Shown here one piece after another: positions 50,306-52,731 of a DNA stretch of 52,731 bases (positions within the stretch are counted from its first letter, which is position 1; each line of letters begins with the position of its first letter). A program made the translations under genes and the position numbers. Below the pieces are notes generated by a model. It saw nothing but the letters and a program-made list of their open reading frames with translations, made no database searches and had not been told where the DNA came from. This DNA comes from an uncultured Campylobacter sp. Its GTDB lineage: Bacteria; Campylobacterota; Campylobacteria; Campylobacterales; Campylobacteraceae. The stretch is taken from contig CALCKS010000125.1 of assembly GCA_937965895.1 (NCBI GenBank), positions 1-52,731 on the forward strand. Direction: 5' to 3'.

Positions 50306-50311
50306 TACTCG

Positions 50312-50325
50312 CCGAGACCTGCACC
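50312..50325 (+). repeat. CCGAGACC repeat, copy 1 (variant)
   Basis: CCGAGACCTGCACC, two differences from the 14-base sequence found at 51925-51938 and, inverted, at 52209-52222. Confidence 0.5.
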
Positions 50326-50415
50326 TTGATGCTGCTAAAATTTGACTCACAAATTTACAGAAATCCCCGCATGTCGCGAATTTTACTTCGCTAAACTTTT
50401 GTTGTACGCATTCTG

Positions 50416-50423
50416 GCTAAAAT
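50416..50423 (+). promoter_or_regulatory. GCTAAAAT promoter-like word upstream of the LysE-type exporter
   Basis: GGCTAAAATTTAG lies 39 bases before the chosen ATG at 50462. A second copy of the word is at 50334-50341. Confidence 0.45.
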
Positions 50424-50461
50424 TTAGAAAATACAAAAGCACGCCAAATTTAAGGGATAAA

Positions 50462-51073
50462 ATGAACTCTTTTAATGTCTTTTTCTCTGGTTTTTCTCTT
50501 GGGCTCTCGCTGATCCTTGCTATCGGAGCGCAAAATGCCTTCGTGTTAAAACAAGGCATCAAAAAACAGCATGTTTTTCTGGTTTGTGCCATCTGCGCGC
50601 TTAGCGACGCTACGCTGATTTTTGCGGGTGTATCGGGGTTTGGCTATGTGGTGGAGCACTATCCCATCATCAAAACCGCCGCGCTTTGGGGCGGATTTGT
50701 ATTTTTGAGCATTTACGGGCTGCGTAGCCTTTATAGCGCGTTTAGTGCCTCGCATGCGCTAACGGCTGGCGGCGAGGAGGCGCACGGAGCGGTTAAAACA
50801 GCGCTTCTAACGCTAGCTTTTACGTGGTTAAATCCGCACGTTTATCTTGATACGGTCGTGCTACTTGGTTCGGTTTCTACGAAATTTGGCGAGAGTGCGG
50901 GACTCTTTGGTGCGGGCGCGATGTGCGCGTCGTTTGCGTTTTTCTTTTTGCTCGGATACGGAGCTAGATTTTTAGCGTCGTTGTTTCAAAAGCCCGCCGC
51001 GTGGAAAATTTTGGAGTTTTTCGTCGGTGTAACGATGATAGCGCTTGGCGCGATGCTAATCGTCGGTGAGTGA
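50462..51073 (+). CDS. LysE/ArgO-family amino acid exporter
   Basis: 203 residues from the ATG at 50462, which has AAGGG 5 bases upstream. An open frame continues 40 codons upstream, but that part is spacer-like. About six membrane helices with the LysE signature SLGLSLILAIGAQNAFVLKQGIKKQH and the later TFTWLNPHVYLDTVVLLG. The family exports lysine or arginine. Substrate not determinable. Single gene by context. Confidence 0.9.
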   Translation: MNSFNVFFSGFSLGLSLILAIGAQNAFVLKQGIKKQHVFLVCAICALSDATLIFAGVSGFGYVVEHYPIIKTAALWGGFVFLSIYGLRSLYSAFSASHALTAGGEEAHGAVKTALLTLAFTWLNPHVYLDTVVLLGSVSTKFGESAGLFGAGAMCASFAFFFLLGYGARFLASLFQKPAAWKILEFFVGVTMIALGAMLIVGE

Positions 51074-51145
51074 GGGTGCTTAAATTCAACGACTAAATTT
51101 AGGTAGTTTTGTTGCGCTGTTTTTATGCCCCGTTGGCTAAACTTT

Positions 51146-51153
51146 GCTAAAAT
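51146..51153 (+). promoter_or_regulatory. GCTAAAAT promoter-like word upstream of the phosphatase gene
   Basis: TTTGCTAAAATTTAAG, 27 bases before the ATG at 51181, same word as before ppk. Confidence 0.5.
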
Positions 51154-51180
51154 TTAAGTAAATTTACAAGAAAAGAAAAA

Positions 51181-51873
51181 ATGAACGACCAAATTTACCT
51201 TATCGGCGACATTCACGGCTGTTATAAAACCCTTTGCGCCCTGATAGATCGCTTGCCGCGTGGTGCTGATTCTAAAATTTGCTTCGTGGGCGATCTGATA
51301 GATCGCGGCGAGGGGAGTTTTGAGGTCGTGCAGTTAGTGATGCAGCGCGGTTACGCGGCTGTGATGGGCAATCACGAATACCGCCTTTTGCAACACAAGG
51401 ACGCATTTTTGCGTGGCGAAATGCCTAGCGATCCGCGCTGGTTTTACCTAAACGGCGGCGCACAGACTTTTGCATCCTATGCCAAAGCCAGCCGTGCCCA
51501 GAAGCTCGCGCACATAGAGTTTTTGTTAAATTTGCCGTTTTATTTGGAGTTTGACGAGTTTAAAAACGCGCAAGGCAGGCGGCTCGTCGTGTCGCACTCG
51601 GCGGCCGGGCGGGTGTGGCCGCTACGTAATTCGGACGGCGATAGTGCGGCGGAGTTTAGGCAGCACGTGCTTTGCGGCAGAGGCGATTTTAGCCAAAACG
51701 ATGGCGTCTTTAACGTCTACGGCCATACGCCAATCGCTGAGCCTGATATCACGGAATTTGGCGCAAATATCGACACGGGCTGCGTTTATAAACATAAATT
51801 TGGCCGTCTTTGCGCTCTTGAGTTTCCGAGCATGCGGGTTTTTATGCAGGAAAATATCGAGGAGGGCGGGTGA
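51181..51873 (+). CDS. PP2A-like/ApaH-like serine-threonine protein phosphatase
   Basis: 230 residues. Binuclear metallophosphoesterase motifs in order: GDIHG (9-13), GDLIDRGE (37-44), GNHE (63-66), then VSHSAAG and YGHTP. This is the PrpA/PrpB and phage lambda phosphatase layout. Length excludes full ApaH (about 280), though diadenosine tetraphosphate hydrolysis cannot be ruled out. Ribosome site is weak (AAGAAAAGAAAAA before the ATG). Confidence 0.88.
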   Translation: MNDQIYLIGDIHGCYKTLCALIDRLPRGADSKICFVGDLIDRGEGSFEVVQLVMQRGYAAVMGNHEYRLLQHKDAFLRGEMPSDPRWFYLNGGAQTFASYAKASRAQKLAHIEFLLNLPFYLEFDEFKNAQGRRLVVSHSAAGRVWPLRNSDGDSAAEFRQHVLCGRGDFSQNDGVFNVYGHTPIAEPDITEFGANIDTGCVYKHKFGRLCALEFPSMRVFMQENIEEGG

Positions 51874-51924
51874 TTTTAGTCAAATTTCGAGGCTAAATTT
51901 GACTAAAATTTGAAATTTTATACG

Positions 51925-51938
51925 CCGAGACCCGTACC
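51925..51938 (+). repeat. CCGAGACCCGTACC repeat, copy 2
   Basis: Exact 14-base match, in opposite direction, to 52209-52222. It lies 271 bases from that copy and brackets the hairpin and C9 tract. Confidence 0.6.
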
Positions 51939-51994
51939 GCGAAAATGCTAAATTTGGGTTGATTAAATTTAGTATTGCAGGTTAGGCTCTTTGA

Positions 51995-52026
51995 GTAAAA
52001 AACAACCGTCTAAGGTTGTTTTTTAC
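51995..52026. terminator. Bidirectional intrinsic terminator
   Basis: GTAAAAAACAACC (51995-52007) and GGTTGTTTTTTAC (52014-52026) are perfect 13-base arms with loop GTCTAA. On either strand the right arm supplies the U-tract. It sits about 120 bases after the phosphatase gene and about 390 bases after the uvrB stop. Confidence 0.8.
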
Positions 52027-52104
52027 TTTGTTCTAAAGGGGGTGGAGGCTTAAATTTTGCTTCGCCATGCTCGTAACTGCAAGCAGACGCGAAGTCGCTC
52101 CCCA

Positions 52105-52113
52105 CCCCCCCCC
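52105..52113 (+). repeat. C9 homopolymer tract
   Basis: Nine C in a row in CCCCACCCCCCCCCTTTAAT. Such tracts are the common slippage sites of Campylobacter. Here it lies in a spacer and opposes a G5 run at 52038-52042, so the two can pair as AAAGGGGGTGG with CCACCCCC...TTT. Confidence 0.8.
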
Positions 52114-52208
52114 TTTAATCCCTCACCCTACGACGCTTTTAATGTGGCGATACAGCTTTTCTGGCGCAAAGCGTCGCGAGTTTTTGACTCTAAATTTGAT
52201 GTTTTCAG

Positions 52209-52222
52209 GGTACGGGTCTCGG
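52209..52222 (-). repeat. CCGAGACCCGTACC repeat, copy 3 (inverted)
   Basis: The plus strand reads GGTACGGGTCTCGG, the reverse complement of copy 2 over all 14 bases. Confidence 0.6.
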
Positions 52223-52413
52223 TGGGTAAAATTTAAAACCAGATTTTTTACAAAATTTGACTTCAAATTTGAACGTAAAAAACAAGGTAAAGTATCGCGA
52301 GATGGATTTGAATGTTGTGCAGAAATTTTCGTTCCAAGGCTAGACAAAGTAGTCTGCCGTAGGGCGAAAATTTCAAACTCATTCAAAGACGCTCGCGAGA
52401 CAAGCCGTCAAAT

Positions 52414-52731
52414 TTAAAGCTTGCGGATTTTGGCGATTTCGTCGCGTAGCGCCGCCGCCTTCTCAAACTCCAACTGCGCCGCCGCCTCCAGCATCTGTTT
52501 TCTTAGCTCTTTTATTATGCTAGCTCGCTCGGCAGCAGGCATTTTTTCCAGATTTGCGCCTTTTCTTAAGATCTCCGTACCGTCCTCTACGTGCAGGCTC
52601 TCCTCGATGTTTCGGCTAGCAGAGCGCGGCGTGATGCCGTGAGCGCGGTTGTATTCGTCCTGCATCTTACGTCGCACCAGCGTCGTATCCATCGCTTCTT
52701 GCATGGATTTGGTGATCTTTTTGGCAAACAT
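52414..52731 (-). CDS. uvrB: UvrABC system protein B, C-terminal part (cut by window edge)
   Basis: Only the last 105 codons are inside. The Met at the window edge is internal. AKKITKSMQEAMDTTLVRR and QDEYNRAHGITPRS match the end of the UvrB motor domain. The last 40 residues (ASIIKELRKQMLEAAAQLEFEKAAALRDEI) are the UVR motif that contacts UvrC. UvrB verifies DNA lesions in nucleotide excision repair. The stop is at 52414. Confidence 0.93.
   Translation of the reverse strand: MFAKKITKSMQEAMDTTLVRRKMQDEYNRAHGITPRSASRNIEESLHVEDGTEILRKGANLEKMPAAERASIIKELRKQMLEAAAQLEFEKAAALRDEIAKIRKL

Larger units (their letters stand above)
50123..50461. other. Structured spacer between ppk and the LysE-type exporter
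   Basis: 339 bases without a gene. It contains a compact multi-hairpin element (50153-50212), long AAATTTGAAGC arms (50258-50268 and 50295-50305), a 20-base perfect palindrome inside them (50277-50296), one copy of a repeated CCGAGACC motif (50312-50325), and two GCTAAAAT words (50334, 50416). Confidence 0.7.
51874..52413. other. Gene-free spacer between the phosphatase gene and uvrB
   Basis: 540 bases with convergent flanking genes. It contains the repeat at 51925, a strong two-way hairpin at 51995-52026, a G5/C9 imperfect dyad at 52038-52113, an inverted copy of the repeat at 52209, and AAATTT words. Open frames here (52067-52417 plus, 52123-52386 minus) have no family resemblance and an unlikely composition, so they are not called. 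Confidence 0.6.

Noticed and set aside
50342..50461. 40-codon N-terminal extension of the LysE-type exporter
   Set aside because: LysE proteins begin just before the first helix. The extension is spacer sequence containing a promoter-like word.
52123..52386. 87-codon minus-strand frame next to uvrB
   Set aside because: No ribosome site, composition of spacer DNA, contains the repeat copy at 52209.
52067..52417. 116-codon plus-strand frame through the C9 tract
   Set aside because: Reads as random translation of spacer (R, K and F rich), overlaps the uvrB end and has no recognisable domain. A phase-variable gene was considered but nothing supports it.
1..52731. CRISPR array, insertion sequence, prophage, tRNA genes
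   Set aside because: No regularly spaced repeats, transposase, integrase, phage structural gene or cloverleaf was recognised on reading either strand. Short tRNA genes could be missed by eye.

Overview
The window reads as a stretch of chromosome from a Campylobacter-type member of the Campylobacterota. The evidence is gene order that I remember from C. jejuni (flgB-flgC-fliE-pbpB; aat-clpA-clpS-tlpA and smpB-ispE-csrA-truB-uvrD; metK, lnt, yajC-secD-secF, leuS, lptE, folC, mfd; rpmB, rpe, dnaQ), protein sequences typical of the class, and AAGGA-type ribosome binding sites. The genes look mid-40s % GC by eye, and spacers are full of the word AAATTT. This points to the C. showae/rectus/curvus side of the genus rather than C. 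jejuni. The species call is an inference.

Layout. Positions 1-540 hold the 3' end of a 23S rRNA gene and a 5S rRNA gene. About 1 kb of AT-rich, gene-free DNA follows. From 1540 to 13201 everything is on the minus strand. First comes a flagellar rod operon (flgB, flgC, fliE) ending in an FtsI-type penicillin-binding protein, with a clear sigma-54 promoter at 4680-4698. Then comes a long housekeeping run: uvrD, truB, csrA, ispE, smpB, a tautomerase, a thioredoxin-like lipoprotein, clpS, clpA, aat. The last three are a complete N-degron pathway (tagging, recognition, unfolding) in one operon beside the tmRNA partner smpB.

Positions 13366-18229 look more accessory: a LysR regulator, a large TonB-dependent receptor of the haemoglobin/transferrin class with a Fur-box-like site, and a 145-residue protein that I read as an SspB-like ClpXP adaptor. 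Next are pepF, sstT, metK, a small unknown membrane protein, lnt, and the yajC-secD-secF secretion genes. A long plus-strand run follows: leuS, lptE, a GGDEF diguanylate cyclase, folC, mfd, a DUF815 ATPase, a YmdB-type phosphoesterase, a MagIII-type DNA glycosylase, and gnnB-gnnA for the diamino sugar of lipid A. After a short gap comes cysK-cysE.

Positions 42701-45651 (minus) carry a DnaQ-type exonuclease, rpe and a STAS/CheX-like protein. Positions 45864-51873 (plus) carry rpmB, a two-helix K+ channel with an RCK domain, a YdcH-like protein, ppk, a LysE-type exporter and a PP2A-like phosphatase. The window ends inside uvrB. The gaps around ppk, lysE and uvrB are the richest in non-coding structure: palindromes, a three-copy 14-base repeat, a C9 tract, and a candidate 25-residue membrane peptide.

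No insertion sequence, prophage, CRISPR array or tRNA gene was recognised.
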